A stretch of 48,843 nucleotides of DNA from Nemertoderma westbladi. Lineage: Eukaryota; Xenacoelomorpha; Nemertodermatida; Nemertodermatidae. A program made the position numbers and the translations under genes. Below the pieces are notes generated by a model. It worked only from the letters and a program-made list of their open reading frames with translations, was not told the DNA's origin and did no database searches. Positions 20,122 through 31,200 of the stretch are shown piece after piece (the stretch's first letter is position 1; every line of letters begins with the position of its first letter). The stretch spans positions 1 through 48,843 of the forward strand of contig JAUCBJ010006878.1 of assembly GCA_032718475.1 (NCBI GenBank). Direction: 5' to 3'.

Positions 20122-21738
20122 ATCTGCTATCTGAGTTTATTAATATTAGTATGAGTCAATATTTAGGCAAGCGGGCGTCGCTGCCTACTAGTCTTTGACC
20201 CCGGACAGTGGGTTTCTCAGCGCCGATGTACCGTTGTCGCGGTGTTTGCGCCAACATGTAGCAACAGCACGACAACGATAATCGACACAAGTCCCACCAC
20301 TGTCCGTCCCAAAGGCTTGAATTCACTTGAGGTTATCTCGGTAGAGTTAGGCTACTTTACAATTGCGATTAGCTACTGTAAACACACTTTAGTAGTATCA
20401 TTCACCTATAAACGCACAAATTCCATACAATCATTACTTACTGCACACATGCATGCCATTTGTCCGTTAGTCAGTGTCTTCCAGAATGTCACGTTATTAC
20501 TATGTATCCTTGGATACTAATAGTGCGCTATGTATTCTCTTATGCTACGCAATGGGGCAAGCCTTTATTGTTCCTTTAACTTGCTTCTAATTCCAGCGTG
20601 GGTGTTGCCATGGTGACATTATGGAAAACTAGCGGTAGAATTAGGGTAATTCTCATGCATACAGATCTGGGATGTTATTTAATAGTAATTCTTTAATTGT
20701 CAATATCCTCTTTATGCATGATTTTATAAATTTTATCGGCTATTGACTATATGTTGGAGATTCTCACACTCTAATACACTCAATATGAATCTCCGCTCCC
20801 ATGATCTATTAATTACTGGAATTTTGGGAATGTTATAAATTGCACAAAATGACAATTTATGAAATTCATTTGAATATGAATTTAAATTTATTCCCGTGAA
20901 TTTTATTATTTGATGTTAAATTGACACAAATTTTATTCCAGAGCATATCTGGGGACTTAGGATCCTTAATTCTATAAAATAGTCCTTCTAAGAATATCGG
21001 TAAATACTGCGATATCTTAATTGACTAGAAATTTTAAAGGATCGGGATTTTACAGATTTTAATAAATATTAAATTAATATTTAGGATGGGCACCGATTTA
21101 TTCCAGAACTTGTCTGGGGACATTAACCACTGATTCTAGAATTTGTCTTTCAAGTATATCGGTGGGTGCCACGATATCTTAATCGACTAGAATTACAGAA
21201 GGTCAAAAGTTTAACAGATTTATTTGCGATTTACGCTACTGTTAGAGGGACATCACGCTACTATATGTATTATTTGTTATAAGGTAGAAGAGCAATATCG
21301 CACGAAGCAATGTCAGTGTGAAGAGGCAAGTCGTTTCCAAGGTCTACCCAGAGCTTGGTTTAGCCGAGACACGAGGATCTGAACTTTGCATTCCTAATAC
21401 TCTGCCTACCAATAATACTTAAATATAGTAGTGGCTTTATTGTACTTTAAGAAGTACTGACATGTCATCTTACTATAGTCTCGCATTTATAATATAATAC
21501 GGACAGTAAGGAAAGAGAAAAATAATTATTTCTTGCCGTCGCACTAAATATATTATAAGTAATTAAGTACGTAATAAACGCTAATATATTGCACTAATCT
21601 ACTAAATATTCTAAAATAACATTCCACTAAATAAAATTAAATAAAACGATTATAATAAAATTACATAATAATACATACATAAATATAAAATAAAAACAAA
21701 TATAAAATGATATAGCCACACGCCCACTCCACATGCTA
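20122..21738. other. AT-rich non-coding part of element B
   Basis: No gene is seen. A divergent direct repeat of about 140 bp lies at about 20929-21065 and 21101-21232; both copies share TTATTCCAGA, TCTGGGGAC and GCGATATCTTAAT-like blocks. Integrase would be expected in this position downstream of the protease ORF, but no integrase motif was found. A + strand frame at 20242-20520 has no recognisable content. Confidence 0.55.
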
Positions 21739-24700
21739 TCACGTTCTGGAGTCCCTAGATATTTGTCGGATTAGGGAAGTAGTCGTAGGAAGAGTATCTT
21801 GCCTTCCATAGTTTTCAGACAGTTTTCGGTCTCTTTCCAGTAAACATAAACGACTAGCTGGGCGATTGAGTTGTTGTGTTACTTTCTCCGCTCCCTTGGC
21901 CTGTCTAATCTCAGCCGTGGTAAGATGAGGAGGCCATTCTTCTTCTTCTTTACTTAAGGAGTCGGATCCACCTAACCAGCCTGGAGTATCTATCAGTTCT
22001 TGAGGAGTTGCTCCTCTGGAAGCGATATCGGCTGGATTAATCGTCCCAAGGCAATGTCTCCATTGATCTACATTGGAGTTAATATCGTCATTATCTGAGG
22101 AGTATGGTGTTCCCTCAGTGGGTTCGTCCACTTCACTGCTCTCCACTTCCAAACCATTTATCTGGTATAGTCTTTCTGATGGTAGTCTCTCTTCGAGAGT
22201 TCTGCGGGAAGGACCAGTAAAGTACCAACCTACTCTAGTTCTTACCGCATAGGTTTGTAGTGGCTGCGGTTGAGCAGGTCGTTTTTCCAATGTCTCGAGC
22301 GCCTCGTGCGCGTTTTGGCCGATAAGTATTTGCACTCCAAGATAATCCGTCTGGAATCGAGGTATTTTAAGTTGTTGGATGCTCTTGTCCTCGTTCCAGT
22401 TATAAGGCTCTACTCGGGTATTAGCGAAGTTCTTTATAGCTACCATTTTTACTGACCTTATACTTTGTTCTCCTAATTTATCCTGTGGGGTGGACAACGC
22501 ACCTACATAGTAATCTGCCGTTATGGTAGATTTCCAAACCTGTATGACTCCTGACATATTTAACTTAGTTCGGAATTTGGGTTGTCCAGCAAAGATGTCT
22601 TCGGCTAGTTCTTGATCGATGAATGTTCCTGTACTGCCGGAGTCAAGGAGGGCATTCACTATGTAACTTTTGTTAGGACCCTGAACTCTTACCTGCACTA
22701 CAGGAAATTCTCTGATTCCTACGTTGGAAGTTGAAGGTTTCCAGGATGGTTGTCTGTCAAAGTTAGTTGGGGAGAACTCATTGTCGGTGTCCTTTTCGTA
22801 AGTAAGTGCTCGATACACTGCGGTATTTATTAGGTAACAGGATTCGTTGGCGTCGGAGAATTCGTCTGTATAGAATCCTTCCCACTCAGAACTTTGGTCA
22901 GTGTCGTTCACATCACTGAATTGGACATGTGATTTGGGCTCACTTACCTGACTCGGGCTGTTTCGTTCGAATTCACTTTGTAACAAGATGTGATGTTTCG
23001 CACCGCACTTTGCACACTTTATGTCGGAGTAACAGGTTCGCCGCTGGTGTCCGCGTCTGAGGCAATTATAGCATAACCGCTTGTCCCACACAACTGTACG
23101 TCTGTCTACAAGGGATTTCTTTAGGAATTCCGCACACGCACTCAAACGGTGGGGCCCGTCGCACAGCGCACAGTTTGGTTTAATGTTACTCACTTTACCT
23201 TGGGTGACGTTATGCACTCTAGTTCTTTCTTCGGGCTTTCTTCCGTGTACTCCGTTAGGAAACTGAAGAGGAGTCTTATCAACCTTTTCTCTCCTGTCAT
23301 GGGTTCGAGCCTTAGATTTACTTACGTTCTTTGAGGTCTTGTTAACATAGTAAAATTTCTCGGTGTCTTCCTCGCTGTCTTCTTCTTGAGAAGCTTGGCT
23401 TTCGCCGTCATCAGTATAACACACCGGTGTTACTCTTCTCCTAGAAACGGGTTTCTCACTTACCTTATTTTCCGGTGTTTTCTCTCTGGATTGCTTTAGG
23501 AGTTGTAATTTCACTTCGCCATCCAAGAATGACATGAGATCAGCCATGGTAGGGTCTCGTTGTTGTTGTTCCATAGTATATAACACCTTCTTGTCCCAGC
23601 GTGTACCTACTCCACCCTTGGGCAAAGTAGATGCTAAGGCTCCTACAACCATAGAATTCTGGTATTCATGAGACTTACCTAACCAATCTAGTTGTCTACA
23701 GATCTCCTGAATCTCATCGGAAAACTCTATAATCCCGCTGCTAAGAAACTTTCGGGGGGCCATTAATTTCGCATATAAATACCTAGCTATGTTATTCCTA
23801 TTACCATACCTGATGTTTAGTGTATCCCAAACTTGTCTTAATCCATCTGGATGTCCAATAAATTTTAACGCCATTGACTTGGGAGGTCCTTCCAAGCACT
23901 CGATGAGGAATCTAAGTTTCTCTCCGTTGGATAACACAGAGTTCTGTATGTTATCTTTATAATATTCATTAAAAGGTAACCATTTCATCTCATCTCCATT
24001 GAATTTGACGATCTCTCCCACTTTGACCGCTTGGCGGGCTTCTGTTCTAGCCATCTGACGCGTAAAGCTTTCTTGGGCCATCGTGTTATTTAATATCGAA
24101 TTATCGTTATACAAATTTCTCGGATCATTATCAGGTCTATAGGGAATATCATTAATAACAGGTCTATAATCACCCTTAATAGGGTTTGCTATAGGAGTTT
24201 CAACTTCACTAGCAGTATAGATGCGTGTAGGCTCCACACCTTGCGCATGTAATACTTCAGACCTAACAGGTTGGCACAATGTTACAGGGGGTATTGGTAT
24301 GCCCTTTTGTATATTGACTAATTTGTCGCATTCTAGCGCGATACTTTGCTGCACTTCCTGCAACTCTGCTCTACTTTCCCTCACTGTTCCCTTAAGTTGG
24401 TGGACAGTCTCCTCCATTTCCCTGACCTGCTGAGAGGAGCACAAACAGTGTTCCCTCAGCTGCTCGAGCAGGAGACCCATCTCCCGTCGTCCCTCAGCTA
24501 CCCACTCAACCGCCGAAGCGGGAGTCGCCAACGTAGTAGCGGGCGAGCGAGAGACGACGGGCGATAAATTCTTGATACCTCGCTCGGCGTCCAGGACGGG
24601 TTCGGACTCGGGAACAGTCCTACTGGGCACAGGTAGTCTTCTGGTTTGTTTCTTCAAGTAATCTTGTTTCGCCTGAAGGTTTTCCAGCTCTAGTTGGATA

Positions 24701-24846
24701 GTCGCTTCAGACGTCTTCCGTTCTGCTTCTGCCACTGCCTCTGCCGCTTTTCTGTCTTCTCTCCTTTCAAGACACTGTCCAAGTCGACGACTCATTCTAA
24801 AACCCTCTAAGAGACTATCTGACAATGTTTGTGTTGTGTCAGACAT
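21739..24846 (-). CDS. Element B BEL/Pao Gag-protease polyprotein with internal pol deletion
   Basis: The 1035-residue protein begins with a coiled-coil region (residues about 30-190). A DUF1759-type BEL/Pao Gag core follows at about 270-420 (VKFNGDEMKWLPFNEYYKD, then GALASTLP). Zinc knuckles are at about 555-645 (CALCDGPHRLSAC, CYNCLRRGHQRRTC, CAKCGAKHH). A retroviral-type aspartic protease (DUF1758) follows, with catalytic ALLDSGSTGTFID near 735. After a linker the chain passes directly to WRHCLGTINPADIASRG, which in full elements is the C-terminal end of RNase H. RT and most of RNase H are therefore deleted, yet the frame is kept. The junction lies near 22080-22110. Integrase is also absent. 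The product could still form and process particles, but replication would need enzymes in trans. Confidence 0.9.
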   Translation of the reverse strand: MSDTTQTLSDSLLEGFRMSRRLGQCLERREDRKAAEAVAEAERKTSEATIQLELENLQAKQDYLKKQTRRLPVPSRTVPESEPVLDAERGIKNLSPVVSRSPATTLATPASAVEWVAEGRREMGLLLEQLREHCLCSSQQVREMEETVHQLKGTVRESRAELQEVQQSIALECDKLVNIQKGIPIPPVTLCQPVRSEVLHAQGVEPTRIYTASEVETPIANPIKGDYRPVINDIPYRPDNDPRNLYNDNSILNNTMAQESFTRQMARTEARQAVKVGEIVKFNGDEMKWLPFNEYYKDNIQNSVLSNGEKLRFLIECLEGPPKSMALKFIGHPDGLRQVWDTLNIRYGNRNNIARYLYAKLMAPRKFLSSGIIEFSDEIQEICRQLDWLGKSHEYQNSMVVGALASTLPKGGVGTRWDKKVLYTMEQQQRDPTMADLMSFLDGEVKLQLLKQSREKTPENKVSEKPVSRRRVTPVCYTDDGESQASQEEDSEEDTEKFYYVNKTSKNVSKSKARTHDRREKVDKTPLQFPNGVHGRKPEERTRVHNVTQGKVSNIKPNCALCDGPHRLSACAEFLKKSLVDRRTVVWDKRLCYNCLRRGHQRRTCYSDIKCAKCGAKHHILLQSEFERNSPSQVSEPKSHVQFSDVNDTDQSSEWEGFYTDEFSDANESCYLINTAVYRALTYEKDTDNEFSPTNFDRQPSWKPSTSNVGIREFPVVQVRVQGPNKSYIVNALLDSGSTGTFIDQELAEDIFAGQPKFRTKLNMSGVIQVWKSTITADYYVGALSTPQDKLGEQSIRSVKMVAIKNFANTRVEPYNWNEDKSIQQLKIPRFQTDYLGVQILIGQNAHEALETLEKRPAQPQPLQTYAVRTRVGWYFTGPSRRTLEERLPSERLYQINGLEVESSEVDEPTEGTPYSSDNDDINSNVDQWRHCLGTINPADIASRGATPQELIDTPGWLGGSDSLSKEEEEWPPHLTTAEIRQAKGAEKVTQQLNRPASRLCLLERDRKLSENYGRQDTLPTTTSLIRQISRDSRT

Positions 24847-27033
24847 TTCGCTTTATACAGTTGGATGCCTACTGCTATATATACAGTTAAAGCAAGTCTA
24901 GTAATTCAGTATCACTGCTAGCCTAATAATTAATTACCGATACTGCTACTCAATGTAGCGTGATATATATATATAATATATTAGAATACCGGTATGCTTA
25001 TAGTATATATAAGTATTATTACAGACTAGATTTGTCACAGAGTACCGGTATATAAATTTAGCACAAATATATATAAATATATAATAGGCCTATAGTGAAT
25101 ACCGGTATACAGCTTACACTTATAGTATATATAAGTATAATTATGAACTAGAATTAATTACAGAGTACCGGTATGATTTCAGCTCAAATTTATAGAAATA
25201 AATATAATAAGCCTATGGTAAATACTGGTATGTCAATTATTTTAGAATAATTGAATTTCTGAATATTTTAGGGTTACTTGGTTACTTTAACTTACTTTAT
25301 TACCGTTATTTAAGCAGTAGTCCAACTGATATTGAGACCTAGTTGTTGTATGGCAGGCCTACTATTTATAAATCGTTTGAGTTGATTTATAATATTTATA
25401 TACCCGTTTAAAATGGGTTTTTGTCAATATTTGAAATAAATGTTATTATTTCTGGGGGAGTCACTACACAGAAGCTGAACGCCTCTCAGTGAAGTGCTAT
25501 TTATTTGACACTAAAACTGATAATTCTAATTTACCTAAGTTACTTAATACTACAAATTACTTACGATACGGGTGAGATTAATTCTCTAATTAAACACAAC
25601 TAAATATTACGTACGAAATTTTTAGGGTAATTTTACAGGAAGTCTACAAACCAGTCCAACAAAGGGTTAGATTTCTGGTTATTACAAAGGACAGGGTACT
25701 ACGGTATTTAAATAATAAGTAGTAGTAAATATATTGTACTGTCCAGATAGGAAAATACCACCGCCTGACGACCTATAACCGTATCGCTATAGGTACTACG
25801 TTATGTATCACGGATTGTTCCTACCCAGAAGCTAATAGAGCTAACGAATGTGCCTATCAACCACTTTACAACACAAATATACTGCCTACACTAATTACTT
25901 CGGAAAGCACTGTACACTAAACCCTAAATTAGGTACAAGTACCGGTATAACAAATAATCAGTAGTTAAATATACTTGAACAGTTAAAAGAACCACGGCAT
26001 CTGCTGGAGTGACCGAAGCACAAAATCTCCAGTCTTTACCTACGCCGAGCAGCCCTGATGTAGTACCGGGGTTAGTTTAACTATAACGGTATGTATAACA
26101 AGCACAATTACTGTAGGAATAAACTTGGGGACATGAATGTTGCGAATAATCGCATAAACTCTGAATAATAAATATTACGCTACCCGTACAGAATACTCAA
26201 ACAAATACAAACCAAACGCTGGCAGACTACTATTAAGCCTAAACAAACTACTGTATGTGCAGGTTCTGAAACTGTTAGTTAGTATGCGTTCTAACACGGT
26301 AGTACGACTTACTCTTTAAGAGGGGATTGACCTTACCGCTTATGGCTGCCCCAACTTACTAACGGCACTTTATCAGACAAACTCTACACACGCAGCAATC
26401 CCTTCAGGCCTAAGAATAGCTAGACAACAATCCAGCCTACAAAATATCTGAGTAATAACTATCACGGTACCTGAACAGACCACACAAACAAACACAGGCT
26501 AAAACACTGGCAGACTACGATCAAGCCTAAATTAACTACAGTATATGCAGATTCTGAAACTGTTAGTTAGTATGCGTTCTAACACGGTAGTACGACTTAT
26601 TCTTTAAGAGGGGATTGACCTTCAGCATATGGCTGCCCCAACTTACTAACTGCACTTTATCAGACCAACTCTACACACACCGCAATCTCTCCAAACTCAA
26701 CAACAGTCAGACAGCAGCTCAGCCTACAATTATCTGAACAATCTGAGCAGGGTCACACGCCTTCTGCTCAATATTAGCCTACTAGTAAATAAAACCGACA
26801 GAAATAAGTAAACTATACAAAAGAATGAGGGGTGATCAATCCCTATTCCCCTGGCAGCCTACAATATACAATAGATCACAATCGAAATAATACTAAATGT
26901 ACTTGTACAGCAGTACCGGTACCGGTGATGACAGTTAGGCCTACTGACCTACAGAAGTACCGGTTCAGTTTTACCGGTCACTACGGTATTTTGCAACCTT
27001 ATTGCTCACTGCAATAAGATCGATAACTGTTAC
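24847..27033 (-). other. Leader of element B between 5' LTR and gag, with tandem repeats
   Basis: I see no gene in these 2.2 kb. A direct repeat with a 122-bp period lies at about 24990-25240 (CTTATAGTATATATAAGTA at 24997 and 25119). A second with a 288-bp period lies at about 26190-26765 (GGCAGACTAC at 26221 and 26509). The palindrome ACCGGT occurs many times, often as TACCGGTA. The base next to the LTR does not start a conventional TGG primer-binding site. Confidence 0.6.
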
Positions 27034-28261
27034 TGTTCGCGCTTTTGAAGACCTTTAGCAGTTTAACCTGCCAAAATTTATATGTCTTTTAGTTAATTAA
27101 CACACCTTTAGCATACGACAATATTTTATGCTAATAAACAAAACATTAGCCGAAGCCAGCCCATGCGCGATCATTCACCCGATGGATCTACACCCGGGAG
27201 GCTGAATTCGGATGCTTAGATTTATTATTGCAGTGTAAGGTTGCAGTGTAAGCCTACTGTATTATTCGATTGATCGCTAATATGTAATTTCTGACAGATA
27301 TTATTAACTTTCGGGAAATATTAACAGTTCCTTTAGGACGTGGCGCTCTATCTATTTAAACAGAGCTAGGACTTATACTAAACGCAACGATAAGGCTTAT
27401 GATTAAAGTATAAGTCGCATTCTTTAGGAAATGCTTTGTTACCAGTCACATCACACTCACAATCATGCACACTATTCTGCCGACCGTCAGTATATTTGAT
27501 CACACATAAAGAGAACAGCAATTGACTCAGGTAGTGTCTACTAAATAACATTAGATTCAATACACACCACATTGATATAAATCGCAATTGTTATATATAG
27601 CCCGCCTCTCTAACCTGTAGTGTATCAAGAAAATTGGGAATTTTGGGTGATTTATCCGTATTCTCCAAAGAGCAATATTTCCATCAACAAATAGATACAA
27701 TTAATAACTGACGGTAAATAGCAGTACAAACAATATGATTAGTGCAGTTGAATTAAGTGAGGTAACACCGCCGGTAACAGTTATACTTTCTATAATCTAA
27801 GCAGTTTTACTAGAGTTCTTAGAGCCGGTGTTTCTGGCTTAGACAGCAATAACAACAAAGTATCAAGTAAAAACAGTAAGACTGAACACTCTCCTTATGA
27901 TCGGCCGAAAAGCTACACGTCGACAGGAAAAATCGCTCTGATTGGCTCAAGCCAAACAAAGAACCATGCATCCAATGGCTGTTTCCATGTCAGCAACCAG
28001 CTGTTAGATGTCGTAATATGAATCATCACGGCTAAGCTGTGAAAGGTAGTTGGTGCATTGCAGGTTTTTTGCCTTACCATGTCCGCCAAAACACGTATAT
28101 AGCAGAATGACTTTTATGTCCGTTAAAACACCTGTAACGGTACCTTGCGGGCGAGGGGAATATATATACAGTTAGAGAACCTTTTTAGAGTATTCCAGCG
28201 CCTGGGGGGAAACTGGATTGCGAAGCAAAGGGGCCAGTTATATCCCACAGAAGCTTTTACA
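27034..28261 (-). mobile_element. 5' LTR of element B (1228 bp; right copy in the window)
   Basis: This is the direct repeat of 11039-12266, with the same length and about two substitutions. It starts TG and ends CA on either strand. In the minus orientation of B this is the promoter-bearing 5' LTR. A TATATATA stretch lies about 105 bases into it. The reading frame entering it from 28262 is the interrupted LINE ORF1 running on by chance to a stop at 28123. Confidence 0.95.
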
Positions 28262-28266
28262 ATCTT
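28262..28266. repeat. Target-site duplication of element B, right copy (ATCTT)
   Basis: These five bases directly follow the right LTR and match 11034-11038. Confidence 0.92.
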
Positions 28267-31200
28267 CTCTATGAACTGGGACTGTTTCTGAATGAGAGTA
28301 GCAATTAGAGATTCTTGGTCCAGACACTCAAATCTATTTCGACATTTTGTTTCTTGGTATGTTTTTGGGATACCTGGGCTGGGTGGTCCAGTTTTCTTTG
28401 GGACTTGCCATGTATGTTTATCATCTATTATGGCTTCAACTGATACTGGTTTTTCTATTGCAGGGGACTGTTGTCGGTTCATATCCTTATGTCGGTTCAT
28501 ATTCATATCACAATTTGGACTACACTCGTATATGTTTTGGTTCTGAACTAGTTTTTCTTTCGCCGATTTGAAAATGTTTGGCTTTGGTGACTCGGTTTTA
28601 TGCTTAAGTTCCAATTTTTCTACTTGTTCTGATATTAGTATACCTGGGACTTTGGCTTTGTTAGTATGATGATTTATCTGTTCATGTCGTTTTTTATTTC
28701 CACTTTTTGTCTGCTTCTTGTTTCCTGCTGTTGATTTTCTGGGAACTTCAGATGTAGGATTAGTATTACTATGAATATGTAGAGTTTCTTGAGAGTTTCG
28801 ATCTTTGTCTTTTTCATCGTTTTTCTCTAGGGTGTCCAGCTTCGTTTGTAGTTTTTGATGTTCATGTTGCATTGTTTTCATTTGGAGTTGTAGATCAGTG
28901 ACAAGCTCTAATAATCGCAGGATCCCGAACGAATCAACTGACCCAACGTTCACCCGTTTACGGAAAGCATTTGTTAGGGACTTACTTTCATATACGATTG
29001 CAAATTCTGCGACGTCAGAAGCCAATTCGTCAATACTTCTACGTTTGATCATTGTTATGGATATTCCTGATTGTTTACCAACAATCTTTTCATTTACATC
29101 GTCGAACAACATCTTCTGCAAATAAGTAAGTCTTGCAGTTCTAAGTTCTGTTAATTTTTTGGCAAATGTATCTCTGGGGTTTTGTATCATCCTATTCTGT
29201 TTGATAAATTCAATAAATTGTTCTGATGTTTGAAAATCAACACTGCTTTCCATATCACTCTCTTTGTGGTTGTCTTTGTATTGATTTGTTGTTAGTTCAT
29301 ATGTTTTAACTGTAACATATTCCGTTGATACTAACTTAATACTATCAAGACATTCCGAAATCCATTTCCTAGCCAGATTACTGTGCTTGTGGATCTGGGG
29401 TAGTTGCCTTTCATGTTGTGCTATTGCAAGTGAAGCTAGACATACATAGATTCCACAATCGTATGTATTGTCCTGCTTTTCGAAGGTGGGGGGGCCTGTG
29501 ATCAACTTCCATTTATTCTGCTTGTAGGTTTTAAATTCACTCATTGGTGCACAGTTGTCAATTAGGGTTAGTAGATGTGATATTCTCTTTGTGGTTTCCG
29601 TTGGTTTATTGTTAGAGTGTTGGAGTGAATCAATAGAATACACTTCCTTGTTGTTTGTGTCAGCGACATGAAGAATAAAATGTGAGTTTCTTAATTCGGG
29701 GAAGAACATTAGCGTAGGTCGTGGCAATACTTGTCTGTTGGATCTTGACCTACATAGTTTCCCGAGATATTTTGGAGCTATATACTTAATTGTGCTATAT
29801 TTATCATAATTATCACGTTGCATCTTCTCAGTACACATGCTGGAAATGGCAGCGATTGTGTGGTCATGGTGTGATTCTATCAGGTACATAAAGCTGTCTA
29901 CTATGCAGTTTGTAATCCAAGTTTCTGGTTTCAGGTATGTATATCTTTCTTGATTTGTTGTCACAATTGGCCCTGGTCTTTCCTTTGGATTGAGATTATA
30001 TAGGTAATCTATTATTTCTCCAATGGTCTGTTCCTCAGTTTTTTGTGAGCAATCAGGATATACTTCTATGCCAACAAACTCAACTTCGTTCTCATCGCTA
30101 CAGGTATTGGTCTTAACACTTGCTTCTTCTGAATCGTTTGTTATAGTTGTATTCCTTGGGTTGAAGAACTTGGTAATCAGTTGTTGGTATGTTGATTTGA
30201 TTTCTTTATCTATGTGACTGTTAGTGTTGGGGACAGTACCTTGACTCCGAACCGTGTCGGGAGAAACTGGAGTAAATCCTCCCTTGCAACCGGGTTTATG
30301 TGTCGGACTCGAAACTGCTTCAGGAGGAGAAAATGGAGTAGATCCTCCCTCGGGTCCGGTTTTGTGTGGCTGACTCCCAACCACCTCAGGAGAAACTCGA
30401 GTAGATTCTCCCTTGAAATCCGGTTTATGTGGCACACTCCGAATCCAAACTGCCTCTGTACCTGGAGAAACTGGAGTAGATTCCCCCTTGGAACTGTGTT
30501 TATGTGGCGGAGTATTACTGGTTTCAGATGAAAATATTTCATTATTGATCACTGAATTACCAATATTAATTCCACAAGGGGTCGAAAAATTACCAACATT
30601 ACTGGTTTCGGAGGCAAATATTCCATTGTTGGTCACTGAACTACCGATATTATTATTACTGGCGCCAGGGGTTGAATAAATGCCAGCATTACTAGCTGTA
30701 GACACCAAAAAAGCATCGTTGGACCCTGGGTTATCAAAAAGACCAGTTCCAGGGACAACGACATTACTGGGTTCAGGCCCAAAAGTATCACCATTGGTCA
30801 CAGTAAAGTCGGCTCCAGGGACCGAACAGTTAGCAGCATTACTGGATGCAGACATGAAATATTTGTTATTGGTCTCTAAATTATAAATGTTATTTGCACA
30901 ATGGGTCGAAAATTTACCGACATTACTGGTCTTGGAGGCAAATATTTCATTATTGGTCATTAAATTACCAATATTATTATTACTGGCACTGTCACCAGGG
31001 GTTGAAAAAATGCCAGCAGCATTACTAGCTGTGGACACCACAAAAGCATCGTTGGACCCTGGGTTACCAAAAGGACCAGTTCCAGGGACAACGACATTAC
31101 TGGGTTCAGGCCCAAAAATATCACCATTGGTCGCAGTAAAGTCGGCTCCAGGGACCGAACAGTTAGCAGCATTACTGGATGCAGACATGAAATATTTGTT

